Shown here: positions 1 through 7,382 of the stretch, piece by piece | How the letters are laid out: every line of letters starts with the position of its first letter | Position numbering within the stretch: position 1 is the stretch's first letter | NCBI GenBank assembly: GCA_018333845.1 | Contig: JAGXSK010000302.1 | Coordinates: 1-10,785 of the forward strand | DNA: 10,785 nt | Reading direction: 5' to 3' | DNA from: Clostridia bacterium | GTDB lineage: Bacteria > Bacillota > DSM-16504 > Desulfitibacterales > Desulfitibacteraceae | Notes under the pieces: generated by a model | Seen by the model: the letters and a program-made list of their open reading frames with translations, nothing else | What the model was told of the DNA's origin: nothing | Databases searched by the model: none | Translations under genes and position numbers: made by a program

Positions 1-646
1 CACCTTTGATGACCTTTTCAAAATTACTGAAAGTGATTGGTTCAAGGAGCAGGAAAAAGAACTGCAATCAAAGGGATTACACATTGTATCAACCAAGTGG
101 GTTTATGGAACAAGACATCTTCTTACCAAGGTGCCTGTCCAGACTCCGGCAGATTTACAGGGAGTAAAAATTCGTGTTCCCAATAATAATCTTTTCATTA
201 AAACCCTGGAAGCCATGGGTGCAACTCCCACCCCTATTCCCTGGGGAGATGTATATCCAGCATTAGCTCAAGGAGTGGTTGAAGGAGCAGAAAACCCACT
301 GCCTGTCTTGTGGGCTTCTAACCAACATGAAATATCAAAGCACCTGGTTTTAACAGGACATATGAATATGATAAGTCAATGGGTTGGCAGCCAGGAATAC
401 TTGGAGTCTTTACCTCCAGAACTGCTGCAGATCTTGAAGGAAACTTCAGATGAGGCTGGCATTTATGCTATGCAATTTGTAGAAGAACAGGCTGAAGAGG
501 CTCTAGAAAATTTTAGAAATGCAGGCGTGACCATACACGAAGTAGATAGAGGTCCATTTCAGAATGCTGTCAAGGGCATATATAATGAATTTCCTGAATG
601 GACTCCTGGTCTATATGACAAATTAATGGATATTATTAACAAATAG
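1..646 (+). CDS. dctP: TRAP transporter solute-binding protein DctP, 5'-truncated by window edge
   Basis: This is the C-terminal two thirds (about 214 codons) of an extracytoplasmic binding protein of a TRAP (tripartite ATP-independent periplasmic) transporter. The frame is open from position 2 with family-like sequence (TKWVYGTRHLLTKVPVQTP), so the GTG at 131 is internal and the gene begins outside the window. Family hallmarks are the KIRVP segment, whose arginine normally pairs with the substrate carboxylate, followed by PWGDVYPALAQGVVEGAENP, the usual ligand-contact and hinge region. The protein would capture an organic or sugar acid outside the membrane and deliver it to DctQM, encoded next. 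A strong hairpin lies just after its stop codon. The hexuronate enzymes downstream suggest a sugar-acid ligand; this is inferred from context only. Confidence 0.93.
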   Translation, partial: TFDDLFKITESDWFKEQEKELQSKGLHIVSTKWVYGTRHLLTKVPVQTPADLQGVKIRVPNNNLFIKTLEAMGATPTPIPWGDVYPALAQGVVEGAENPLPVLWASNQHEISKHLVLTGHMNMISQWVGSQEYLESLPPELLQILKETSDEAGIYAMQFVEEQAEEALENFRNAGVTIHEVDRGPFQNAVKGIYNEFPEWTPGLYDKLMDIINK

Positions 647-651
647 AGATT

Positions 652-684
652 TTTTAGGGGCCTGGCAAGTCCAGGTCCCTAAAA
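652..684 (+). other. Intercistronic stem-loop between dctP and dctQ
   Basis: TTTTAGGGGCCTGG (652-665) pairs with CCAGGTCCCTAAAA (671-684) around the 5-base loop CAAGT. The stem is 14 bp with a single G-U wobble. It starts 6 bases after the dctP stop. No T-run follows on either strand, so it is not a standard intrinsic terminator. The position, directly behind a binding-protein gene and before its permease genes, fits a 3'-end stabiliser or partial transcription/processing block that keeps binding protein in excess over permease. That role is inferred from comparable transporter operons. Confidence 0.75.
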
Positions 685-715
685 TGCTACTAAATGCTGG
701 AAAGGCAGTGAAGTC

Positions 716-1213
716 GTGAGGAAAAAAAATCTTTTTGCCTCCATATTAGATATTGATGACGTTTTTGGGATGATTTCTCTTGTAATTATAGTAACAGTTA
801 CAATTTTAAGTGTTTTTATGCGCTATGTTATAGGAGATCCCATTAAGTGGACGGAAGAAGTAGTTCTAGCTTTGTTTGTATGGTTTACTTTCCTAGGAGC
901 TAGTTCTGCCACAAAGTGGGATAAACATATTGGTATTGATTTTATTACTGACTTGATGCCGGCAAAGATTCAAACTGTACTAAAATATTTCCGGTATTTA
1001 TTACTCATTGCAGTAAGTGGTGTTGTATTCATATACCTGGGATGGAATCTAGCAATTAGAGCCTACCACAAGCTTACCCCTGTCCTAGGTATTAAATATA
1101 CCTATATTGACTTGGCTCTTCCCCTTGCAGGTATTCTGATTATTATTCATACACTTAGGCAGGTCTGGGAAAGTTTAACACAAAAAAACAATATAATTCA
1201 ACGAGAGGAGTAG
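716..1213 (+). CDS. dctQ: TRAP transporter small permease DctQ
   Basis: A 165-residue four-helix membrane protein of the usual DctQ size. Hydrophobic segments lie near residues 16-38, 48-66, 92-112 and 128-148. The family pattern is visible as KWTEEVVLALFVWFTFLGAS followed by a charged loop containing KHIGIDF (about 44-76). DctQ associates with the large permease DctM in the cytoplasmic membrane and is needed for sodium-driven uptake of the ligand brought by DctP. The start is GTG at 716, preceded by GGAAAGG (699-705) 10 bases upstream; the nearby ATGs at 684 and 694 are out of frame. The gene follows dctP by 69 bases, including a hairpin, and ends 4 bases before dctM. Confidence 0.92.
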   Translation: MRKKNLFASILDIDDVFGMISLVIIVTVTILSVFMRYVIGDPIKWTEEVVLALFVWFTFLGASSATKWDKHIGIDFITDLMPAKIQTVLKYFRYLLLIAVSGVVFIYLGWNLAIRAYHKLTPVLGIKYTYIDLALPLAGILIIIHTLRQVWESLTQKNNIIQREE

Positions 1214-1217
1214 CATT

Positions 1218-2507
1218 ATGTCATCTGCTTTAGTTATATCATTAATTGTTTTACTTGTTTTATTCATAATAAATATACCAGTTTCATTTGCTTTAATAAC
1301 TAGTGCTGCTCTATATTTTTTTCTCATGCCTGATTTAAATAATATCATATTAGCCCAGAGAATTATGAGTGGTATTGAATCAGTGCCTTTATTAGCCGTT
1401 CCTTTTTTTGTAACTGCAGGTGTTTTAATGAACTATACTGGTATAACCAAAAGAATGATAAATTTTTCTGAGACAATAACAGGGCATATGCCAGGAGGAT
1501 TGGCACAGGTCAATGTAGTTTTAAGCACATTAATGGGTGGACTCTCAGGTTCAAGCTTGGCTGATGCTGCAATGCAATCTAAGATACTAGTTCCTGAAAT
1601 GGTAAAAAGAGGATTTTCGCCAGCTTTTTCAGCTGCTGTAACTGCTACGTCCTCTTTAATAACTCCAATTATACCACCAGGTATTGCCTTGATTATTTAT
1701 GGTTATGTGGGTAATGTATCAATAGGAAGATTATTTCTAGCAGGCATTGTCCCAGGTTTATTAATGTGTATATTGTGTATGATAACTGTTCATATAATTT
1801 CTAAAAAAAGAGGATATAGTCCCACCCGTGAAAGAAGAGCTCCTGCTAGAGAGGTTCTATCAGCTTCCAGAGATGCATTTTTAGCCCTTCTTTTACCTGT
1901 GGTAATTATAGGTGGTATTAGATTTGGTATATTTACTCCCACTGAGGCAGGCTCTATTGCAGTAGCTTACGCTCTTTTCTTGGGAACTGTTTTTTATAGA
2001 GAAATGAATAAAAAGCAATTAGTAGAAGCCCTCAAAGATGCGGTTATTACAACTTCTTCAATTTTGTTAATAATTGCAGGTGCATCAGCAGTTGGATGGA
2101 TCTTAACCTGGGAAAAGGTGCCTCATTTGGCTACAGCCTTTGTTACAGAATTAGTTCATAGCCCTTATATGTTCTTAATACTTGTAAATATTTTCTTGAT
2201 TTTTTTAGGTATGTTTATAGAAGGAAATGTTATTTTAATTATCCTAACTCCACTAATGATGCCCATGGTATATGCATACGGAGTTGATCCTGTACATTTC
2301 GGGATCGTATTTATAATAAACCTTTCTATAGCAACTCTCACCCCGCCTTTGGGAACCATTATGTTTACAACATGTTCGGCAACAGGAGTAAAAATAATTG
2401 ATTTTATTAAGGAAATCATACCTTTCTATATAATGTTATTCCTGGTACTTCTACTTGTGACCTTTGTGCCGGCTATATCCACGTTTTTACCAGGTCTTTT
2501 AATGTAA
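1218..2507 (+). CDS. dctM: TRAP transporter large permease DctM
   Basis: A 429-residue, highly hydrophobic protein of typical DctM length with about a dozen membrane segments. It belongs to the ion-transporter superfamily and forms the sodium-coupled translocation channel of the TRAP system. Family signatures include PFFVTAGVLMNYTGIT (62-77), GGLSGSSLADAA (107-118), ITPIIPPGIALI (148-159), TPTEAGSIAVAYAL in the middle, and a mirrored second-half element FIINLSIATLTPPLGTIMF. The two half-sequences with their GLSGS and TPPLG re-entrant motifs are what defines the family. The ATG at 1218 is served by GAGAGGAG (1203-1210), which sits inside the last codons of dctQ, so the two permease subunits are translationally close. 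DctP, DctQ and DctM together form one complete transporter. Confidence 0.95.
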   Translation: MSSALVISLIVLLVLFIINIPVSFALITSAALYFFLMPDLNNIILAQRIMSGIESVPLLAVPFFVTAGVLMNYTGITKRMINFSETITGHMPGGLAQVNVVLSTLMGGLSGSSLADAAMQSKILVPEMVKRGFSPAFSAAVTATSSLITPIIPPGIALIIYGYVGNVSIGRLFLAGIVPGLLMCILCMITVHIISKKRGYSPTRERRAPAREVLSASRDAFLALLLPVVIIGGIRFGIFTPTEAGSIAVAYALFLGTVFYREMNKKQLVEALKDAVITTSSILLIIAGASAVGWILTWEKVPHLATAFVTELVHSPYMFLILVNIFLIFLGMFIEGNVILIILTPLMMPMVYAYGVDPVHFGIVFIINLSIATLTPPLGTIMFTTCSATGVKIIDFIKEIIPFYIMLFLVLLLVTFVPAISTFLPGLLM

Positions 2508-2555
2508 AGTTTTATAGCTTCGCCTCACAATTTATTTATCTTGGAGTGATGCTTA

Positions 2556-3605
2556 ATGAAATATAAACCGGAAATTCAAGTTGTACTAAAAAGGTTAAAG
2601 GCATTTTGGAAAAAGGATATATATGATCGTCCGCCAATACTAATACGTTTTCCAATAGCGGGTGAAAGTCCGGAAATATGGACCAATGCATGTCAAAAAG
2701 CTGAAACTCACTTTGCCTATTGGGACAACATCATGCAGGAAAGGTCCAAGTTGGCTGATGACAGTATACCATCAGCGACATTGGATCTAGGTCCAGCCTT
2801 TATGCCAGCAGTAATGGGCTGTCCTATACATTTTGGAAATGGTACTAGCTGGAGCGATCATATTTTGAAAGAATGGGCAGATCTTAAGGATCTACAAAAC
2901 TGGCCTCTTGATGATAATAATCAATGGATTTATGAGATGAAGAAAAGGATTGCTTACTTTACAGAACAAAGTAAAGGCAAATGTGCTGTAGGAGTTGCAA
3001 TGCTAACTGGGCCAGGAGATATTATGACTGCATTAAGAGGACCTACAGAAATATGTACTGATTTTTATCTATATCCAAATGAAGTAAAAGTACTTGCAGA
3101 AATATGTACCAAGGCCTGGATTACGGTAAATAATATACAACTGGATTTAATTCCACCACTAGAAGGTGGGTATTGTGATAATTATAGTTATTGGACTCCA
3201 GGACGCACATCTTACTTTGCAGATGATATTAGTAATCTTATTTCCCCGGAAACCTATATGGAACACCTTTACAGGTTTGATGCTGTTATTGCTGCAAGTA
3301 ATGATAATCCATGGATGCATGTCCATTCAGGTGGAGCCAGGCTTGTACCAGAGTTTAGAAAAATTTCAGGTTTAAAGGGGATACAGATAGTTAATGATAG
3401 ACCTGCCGGTCCTAAATTAAAGGAGATACTGTCTTATATCAAAATGGTGCAGGAAAATCATTGTCTTATATTAAGAAAATATCCCATGGAGGAGCTTTTG
3501 GATATACTTCCAGAACTGTCTCCAAAGGGTCTATATATTGATACTTTTTGTGGCTCATTAGAGGAAGCACAGGAAATATTAGAAGACTGGAACTCTAGAT
3601 TTTAG
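2556..3605 (+). CDS. URO-D superfamily protein, divergent, function unknown (first of two)
   Basis: A 349-residue soluble protein without signal peptide or membrane segment. I place it in the uroporphyrinogen decarboxylase/methylcobamide methyltransferase superfamily. The support is TGPGDIMTALRGPTEI (151-166), the YLYPNEV helix (171-177, matching the family's 'dPe.v'), and FADDISNLISPETYMEHL (221-238), which matches the 'D.s.liSPe.y' motif. True haem-synthesis HemE is unlikely: the N-terminus lacks the HemE start motif and the context is sugar-acid catabolism. At the barrel position where CoM methyltransferases carry His-x-Cys-Gly it has MHVHSGG (H255, H257), and its late cysteine lies in DTFCGS (C332). 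H255/H257/C332 could form an altered metal site; this is inference. GGAGTGAT (2543-2550) precedes the ATG. The gene lies 48 bases after dctM with no terminator between, so it is probably co-transcribed. Confidence 0.72.
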   Translation: MKYKPEIQVVLKRLKAFWKKDIYDRPPILIRFPIAGESPEIWTNACQKAETHFAYWDNIMQERSKLADDSIPSATLDLGPAFMPAVMGCPIHFGNGTSWSDHILKEWADLKDLQNWPLDDNNQWIYEMKKRIAYFTEQSKGKCAVGVAMLTGPGDIMTALRGPTEICTDFYLYPNEVKVLAEICTKAWITVNNIQLDLIPPLEGGYCDNYSYWTPGRTSYFADDISNLISPETYMEHLYRFDAVIAASNDNPWMHVHSGGARLVPEFRKISGLKGIQIVNDRPAGPKLKEILSYIKMVQENHCLILRKYPMEELLDILPELSPKGLYIDTFCGSLEEAQEILEDWNSRF

Positions 3606-3662
3606 TTAAATATTGTTGGAAAATCTGAAATAGTATTTCTAAAAATAAGGGGATGCAACTAT

Positions 3663-4748
3663 ATGACAAAAACTATGACGAGTAAAGAAAGGGTTGTTTG
3701 TACTTTATATCACAATGAACCCGATACTGTACCCATATTTGAATTTCTTTATAGCAGGGAGTTTTTTAAGGAAGTTCTCGGTGGAGTGCCTGATATATAT
3801 AATGCTGAGGCTGTAATTGAGTGTTCAAAGAAAGTTGGTTATGACCTGTGTGTGATTCCCTTCGGCGGCTATGGTGGTATAAGTGTAATGGGTAGTGATA
3901 CTACAGTATATCAGGATGAATGGCAAACAACTTATAAAAAGGATAAAGCTTCCTGGCCGGGAGATGCTCCCATAGCCTATCCCATTAAAGATAGAAATGA
4001 CTGGGCTAACTACATACTCCCTGATCCCAAGTTGGATTCAAGACTTGATGGAGTAAAAACTGCCTTGAAACTTTCAAAAGAAACTAAAATGGCTGTATTT
4101 GGAAATATAAGGGGTCCTTTTAGTGCCGCATGTTTACTGTTAGGTTTTGAAAACTTTTGCATGAAGCTATACGATGACCCAGAGCTTATAGATGACATAA
4201 TGTCACGAATAACAGATTTCTATATTGAAGGCGGTACCCGTATGTCTGAACTTGGAGTAGATGCAATTCTATTTGCTGATGACTATGGTAGTAGTCTATC
4301 TCCATTAATTTCTCCCAGCCAGTTTAATAAGCATATATTACCTCAATTAAAAAGATTGGTAGATAGATTTAAAAGGCTCGGGACGCCCATTATCATGCAT
4401 AGCGATGGCAATATAAGGCCCTTGCTAGACTCTATAGTGTCTGCTGGTATAAATGGTTATCATCCAATTGAGAGGGCAGCCGGTATGGATATTTCTGAAA
4501 TTAAGCAGCAATTTGGCAAGAAGCTTTGCCTTATTGGCAATATAAATAATAAAACCACCCTTGTAAAAGGTACTGTTAATGATGTAGTTGAAGAAGTAAG
4601 GGAGTGCATAAAAATCGCTGCACCAGGTGGAGGCTATATTTTAGCTTCGGATCATAGTGTTCATGATGATATTCCTAATGAAAATATTTTTGCAATCTAC
4701 GAAGCAGGAAGGAAGTATGGGAAATATCCTATAAAATTATCAAATTAA
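3663..4748 (+). CDS. URO-D family protein, function unknown (second of two)
   Basis: A 361-residue soluble protein with clear URO-D superfamily features: SKERVVCTLYHNEPDTVPIFE (7-27), GNIRGPFSAACLLLGFENF (147-165), DDPELID (171-177), FADDYGSSLSPLISPSQFNKHILP (204-227), then IMHSDGNIRPLLDSIVSAGINGYHPIE (244-270) and AGMDISEIKQQFGKKLCLIGNI. The His of the family metal motif is present (H246) but Ser and Asp replace the Cys of His-x-Cys-Gly. The later position that is usually Gly-Cys-x-Ile-Pro reads SDHSVHDDIPNENI (329-342), with H331 and H334 instead of Cys. Relatives include cobamide methyltransferases and O-demethylase methyltransferases, but many family members in sugar operons have no known activity. 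It is only distantly similar to its upstream neighbour, so this is not a recent duplication. AAGGGGAT (3647-3654) precedes the ATG; Met5 is a possible later start. Confidence 0.82.
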   Translation: MTKTMTSKERVVCTLYHNEPDTVPIFEFLYSREFFKEVLGGVPDIYNAEAVIECSKKVGYDLCVIPFGGYGGISVMGSDTTVYQDEWQTTYKKDKASWPGDAPIAYPIKDRNDWANYILPDPKLDSRLDGVKTALKLSKETKMAVFGNIRGPFSAACLLLGFENFCMKLYDDPELIDDIMSRITDFYIEGGTRMSELGVDAILFADDYGSSLSPLISPSQFNKHILPQLKRLVDRFKRLGTPIIMHSDGNIRPLLDSIVSAGINGYHPIERAAGMDISEIKQQFGKKLCLIGNINNKTTLVKGTVNDVVEEVRECIKIAAPGGGYILASDHSVHDDIPNENIFAIYEAGRKYGKYPIKLSN

Positions 4749-4794
4749 CTTAATTTAAATAAATATTAAGAAAGGTGAAAGAATAGGTGGAACA

Positions 4795-5814
4795 ATGGAA
4801 AAAATGAAAGCTGTCTTAATAAAAGAGCCAGGGAGCCTAGAAATAGTCAGTATTGATAGACCTGTACCGGGAAAAGGCGAAGCTTTACTTAAAATTATAT
4901 ATTCTGGAATTTGTGGTTCTGATATTGCTACATATACAGGAAATCAGCCCTTTGCGTCCTATCCGAGAATTCCTGGACATGAGTTTTCTGCACAGATTAT
5001 AGAAATAGAGGAAAATGACTTAGGGCTTAAACCTGGAATGCTTGTTACTGCTAATCCATATTTTAACTGTAAAAATTGTTATTCATGTGAAAGAGGCATA
5101 TTTAATTGCTGCGAAAGCAATGAGACCATGGGGGTACATAGAGATGGGTCGTTTGCAGAGTACATTACCATGCCAATAGATAGAATTTATCACGGGAAAG
5201 GCCTGTCGGCCAAAGAGCTTGCACTAATTGAACCATTTTCTATTAGCTATCATGGTGCTAAGAGAGGTGATCTTAACAGAAATGATAATGTACTTGTTTT
5301 TGGTGCAGGGCCCATAGGTATTTTTGCAATGTTATCGGCTAAAATGTTGGGGGCTCAGGTTTTTATAGTTGATGTTCTAGAAAACCGGCTAAAAATAGCC
5401 GAAGAGATGGGAGCAGATGGCACAATTAATTCAATGGACAAGGATCTTGATAAAGAAATCCTCGAAATTACTGGTGGTAAGAGAATGGATGTTTGTATTG
5501 AAGCTGTAGGAATTCCAGAGACATTTTTGTCCTGTATTGATAATGTCGCTTTTGGAGGAAAGATCATTTTAATCGGAAATGGCAAAAGAGAAACCTGTTT
5601 TAATCACTCAATCCTGTTAAAAAAAGAATTAGATGTATACGGTTCAAGAAACAGCCTAGGATGCTTTGATGTTTTGATTGATATTGTTAAAAAAGGAGAA
5701 GTTACCGTGGATAAGATAATTACACATGTTTATCCATTGGAACAAATTAAAGAGGCATTTGAATTGCTCATAAACAATGATGGTACTGTGGAGAAAGTAC
5801 TTGTAAGCTTTTAG
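4795..5814 (+). CDS. LgoD-like zinc-dependent hexonate 5-dehydrogenase (MDR family)
   Basis: A 339-residue medium-chain dehydrogenase/reductase with both zinc sites. Catalytic ligands are C40 (GICGSD), H62-E63 (PGHE) and E146 (LIEPF). The structural zinc cysteines are C92, C95, C98 and C106. The Rossmann motif VFGAGPIG (168-175) binds NAD(P). GNQPFASYPRIPGHE, GVHRDGSFAEY, ALIEPFSISYHGAKR and LDVYGSRNS resemble, from memory, E. coli LgoD (YjjN), which oxidises L-galactonate to D-tagaturonate. That product is the substrate of UxaB, encoded two genes downstream, so context supports the call. L-gulonate 5-dehydrogenase or another polyol dehydrogenase remains possible. The start is uncertain: AGGTGG (4785-4790) is only 4 bases from ATG 4795 and 13 from ATG 4804, where the family-typical MKAVLI begins. 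Confidence 0.8.
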   Translation: MEKMKAVLIKEPGSLEIVSIDRPVPGKGEALLKIIYSGICGSDIATYTGNQPFASYPRIPGHEFSAQIIEIEENDLGLKPGMLVTANPYFNCKNCYSCERGIFNCCESNETMGVHRDGSFAEYITMPIDRIYHGKGLSAKELALIEPFSISYHGAKRGDLNRNDNVLVFGAGPIGIFAMLSAKMLGAQVFIVDVLENRLKIAEEMGADGTINSMDKDLDKEILEITGGKRMDVCIEAVGIPETFLSCIDNVAFGGKIILIGNGKRETCFNHSILLKKELDVYGSRNSLGCFDVLIDIVKKGEVTVDKIITHVYPLEQIKEAFELLINNDGTVEKVLVSF

Positions 5815-5880
5815 TTGAAACGATCTTATGATTAGCAAATAACTTAACATGTGGTTGCATTAATTTATTGAGGTGATTAA

Positions 5881-7368
5881 GTGGAAAAAATATTTAAGAT
5901 AAACAATAAAGATAATGTTGCAGTTGCTTTAAAGGATTTGTCCCAGGGCGATACATTTGAAATTGACAGGCATAAAGTTATTTTAAAGGACAGTATACCA
6001 AATGGGCATAAAGTGGCATTAAAGGATATAGAAGAAGGGGAACATATCATCAAGTATGGTTATAGCATCGGTCATGCAACCCAGAAAATAACTTCTGGAC
6101 AATGGGTTCATGTCCATAATATTAATACTAACCTTCTAGGTATCGATGAATACAAGTTTAACAAGGATAACAATTTTGATGCCTTTGAGCAAAGAGGATT
6201 GACCTTTAAAGGATATATAAGAGAGGACGGGAGTGTTGGTATAAGAAATGAATTATGGATTATACCAACAATTGGATGTATAAATGGCATTGCTGAACAA
6301 ATTCTTAATAAATTCAAAGCAATTGCAGATATATCTAAAATTGATGCATTAGAGGTGTTTAAACATAGCTTTGGTTGTTCCCAGTTAGGTCAGGATGAGT
6401 TGCATACAAGAACCATATTACAGAATATAGCCAAGCACCCAAATGCAGGTGGTGTGTTAGTATTGGGATTAGGCTGCGAAAATAATTATGTAGAAGCCTT
6501 TAAAAAAACACTTGGTCAATATAATGAGAAAAGAATAAGGTTTTTGGTGGCTCAAGAAGTAAAAGATGAGATTTCGGAAGGTATGGATATCTTACAGGAG
6601 TTATATGAGAATATGCTCCTTGACATAAGAAGGGAAGTCCCTATCTCTGAATTGAAAGTTGGATTAAAATGTGGAGGCTCTGACGGTTTATCAGGAATAA
6701 CGGCCAACCCTCTACTTGGTAGATTCTCAGATTTTCTGGTAAGCCAGGGGGGAACAACCGTTTTAACTGAGGTTCCTGAAATGTTTGGGGCAGAAACTAT
6801 GTTAATGAACAGGTGTGTTAGTGTTGAAATTTTTAATAAAGCAGTAAGCCTGATTAACGATTTCAAAGAGTACTTTCTTGAAAATAACCAACCTGTATAT
6901 GAAAATCCCTCACAGGGTAATAAAGCCGGAGGACTTTCAACACTTGAAGATAAATCATTAGGATGTATTCAAAAGGCTGGAACAGCGCCAGTAACTGATG
7001 TGTTGGAATATGGGGGAGTTATAGCAAAAAAAGGATTAAATCTGCTAAGTGCTCCAGGTAATGATCTGGTAGCTACAACAGCATTAGGAGCAGCCGGATG
7101 TCAGCTTGTATTATTTACTACTGGAAGAGGTACTCCCTTTGGCAGTTTTGTACCAACAATGAAAATCTCCACTAACTCACAGATTTACAGGTTAAAGAAG
7201 CATTGGATAGATTTTAATGCTGGGGGTCTAATTGAAGGTCAAAGTATGGAAGTATTGCTTGAAGAGTTTATTCAATACATCATTCGTGTAGCAAGTGGAG
7301 AGTTTGTAAATAATGAAAAAAATGGTTTTCGTGAAATAACCATATTTAAAACTGGTGTAACTGTTTAG
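5881..7368 (+). CDS. uxaA: Altronate dehydratase UxaA
   Basis: A full-length 495-residue UxaA-family dehydratase that converts D-altronate to 2-keto-3-deoxy-D-gluconate in the cytoplasm. The N-terminal SAF domain (about 10-85) shows GHKVALKDIEEGEHIIKYG and IGHATQKITSGQWVHVHN. After it comes FKGYIREDGSVGIRNELWIIPT (109-130), the usual start of the catalytic domain. That domain carries FGCSQLGQDE (164-173), NAGGVLVLGLGCENN (188-202), GLKCGGSDGLSGITANPLLG (261-280), EVPEMFGAE (297-305) and, near the end, GNDLVATTALGAAGCQLVLF and RGTPFGSFVPTMKIST. The conserved Cys/His residues match a family known to need a divalent metal, iron in E. coli. The start is GTG at 5881 with AGGTGA (5871-5876) 4 bases upstream. 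The gene follows the dehydrogenase by 66 bases. The related galactarate dehydratase lacks this context with UxaB. Confidence 0.93.
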   Translation: MEKIFKINNKDNVAVALKDLSQGDTFEIDRHKVILKDSIPNGHKVALKDIEEGEHIIKYGYSIGHATQKITSGQWVHVHNINTNLLGIDEYKFNKDNNFDAFEQRGLTFKGYIREDGSVGIRNELWIIPTIGCINGIAEQILNKFKAIADISKIDALEVFKHSFGCSQLGQDELHTRTILQNIAKHPNAGGVLVLGLGCENNYVEAFKKTLGQYNEKRIRFLVAQEVKDEISEGMDILQELYENMLLDIRREVPISELKVGLKCGGSDGLSGITANPLLGRFSDFLVSQGGTTVLTEVPEMFGAETMLMNRCVSVEIFNKAVSLINDFKEYFLENNQPVYENPSQGNKAGGLSTLEDKSLGCIQKAGTAPVTDVLEYGGVIAKKGLNLLSAPGNDLVATTALGAAGCQLVLFTTGRGTPFGSFVPTMKISTNSQIYRLKKHWIDFNAGGLIEGQSMEVLLEEFIQYIIRVASGEFVNNEKNGFREITIFKTGVTV

Positions 7369-7382
7369 GAGGAAAACAACCA

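Noticed and set aside
131..646. A short standalone 171-residue gene starting at GTG 131
   Set aside because: The same frame is open to the left edge and encodes binding-protein-like sequence, so the gene continues upstream of the window.
3626..3638. Small inverted repeat GAAAT-agt-ATTTC between the URO-D genes
   Set aside because: A 5-bp AT-rich stem is expected by chance and has no T-run or regulatory context.
2556..4748. HemE (haem biosynthesis) for the two URO-D-like genes
   Set aside because: Neither carries the HemE N-terminal motif, they differ greatly from each other, and no tetrapyrrole genes are nearby.
5815..5843. AAACGAT next to a TTGAAA/AATAAC promoter-like pair upstream of uxaA, as a degenerate operator for the LacI protein
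   Set aside because: Only 7 of 12 operator positions match and the palindrome is lost. A 7-base match is expected by chance in a window this size, and the -10 is weak.
6552..6866. Minus-strand open frame of 104 residues inside uxaA, and the other minus-strand frames
   Set aside because: They lie opposite strongly conserved coding sequence, have no plausible ribosome binding context that I could identify and resemble no family.
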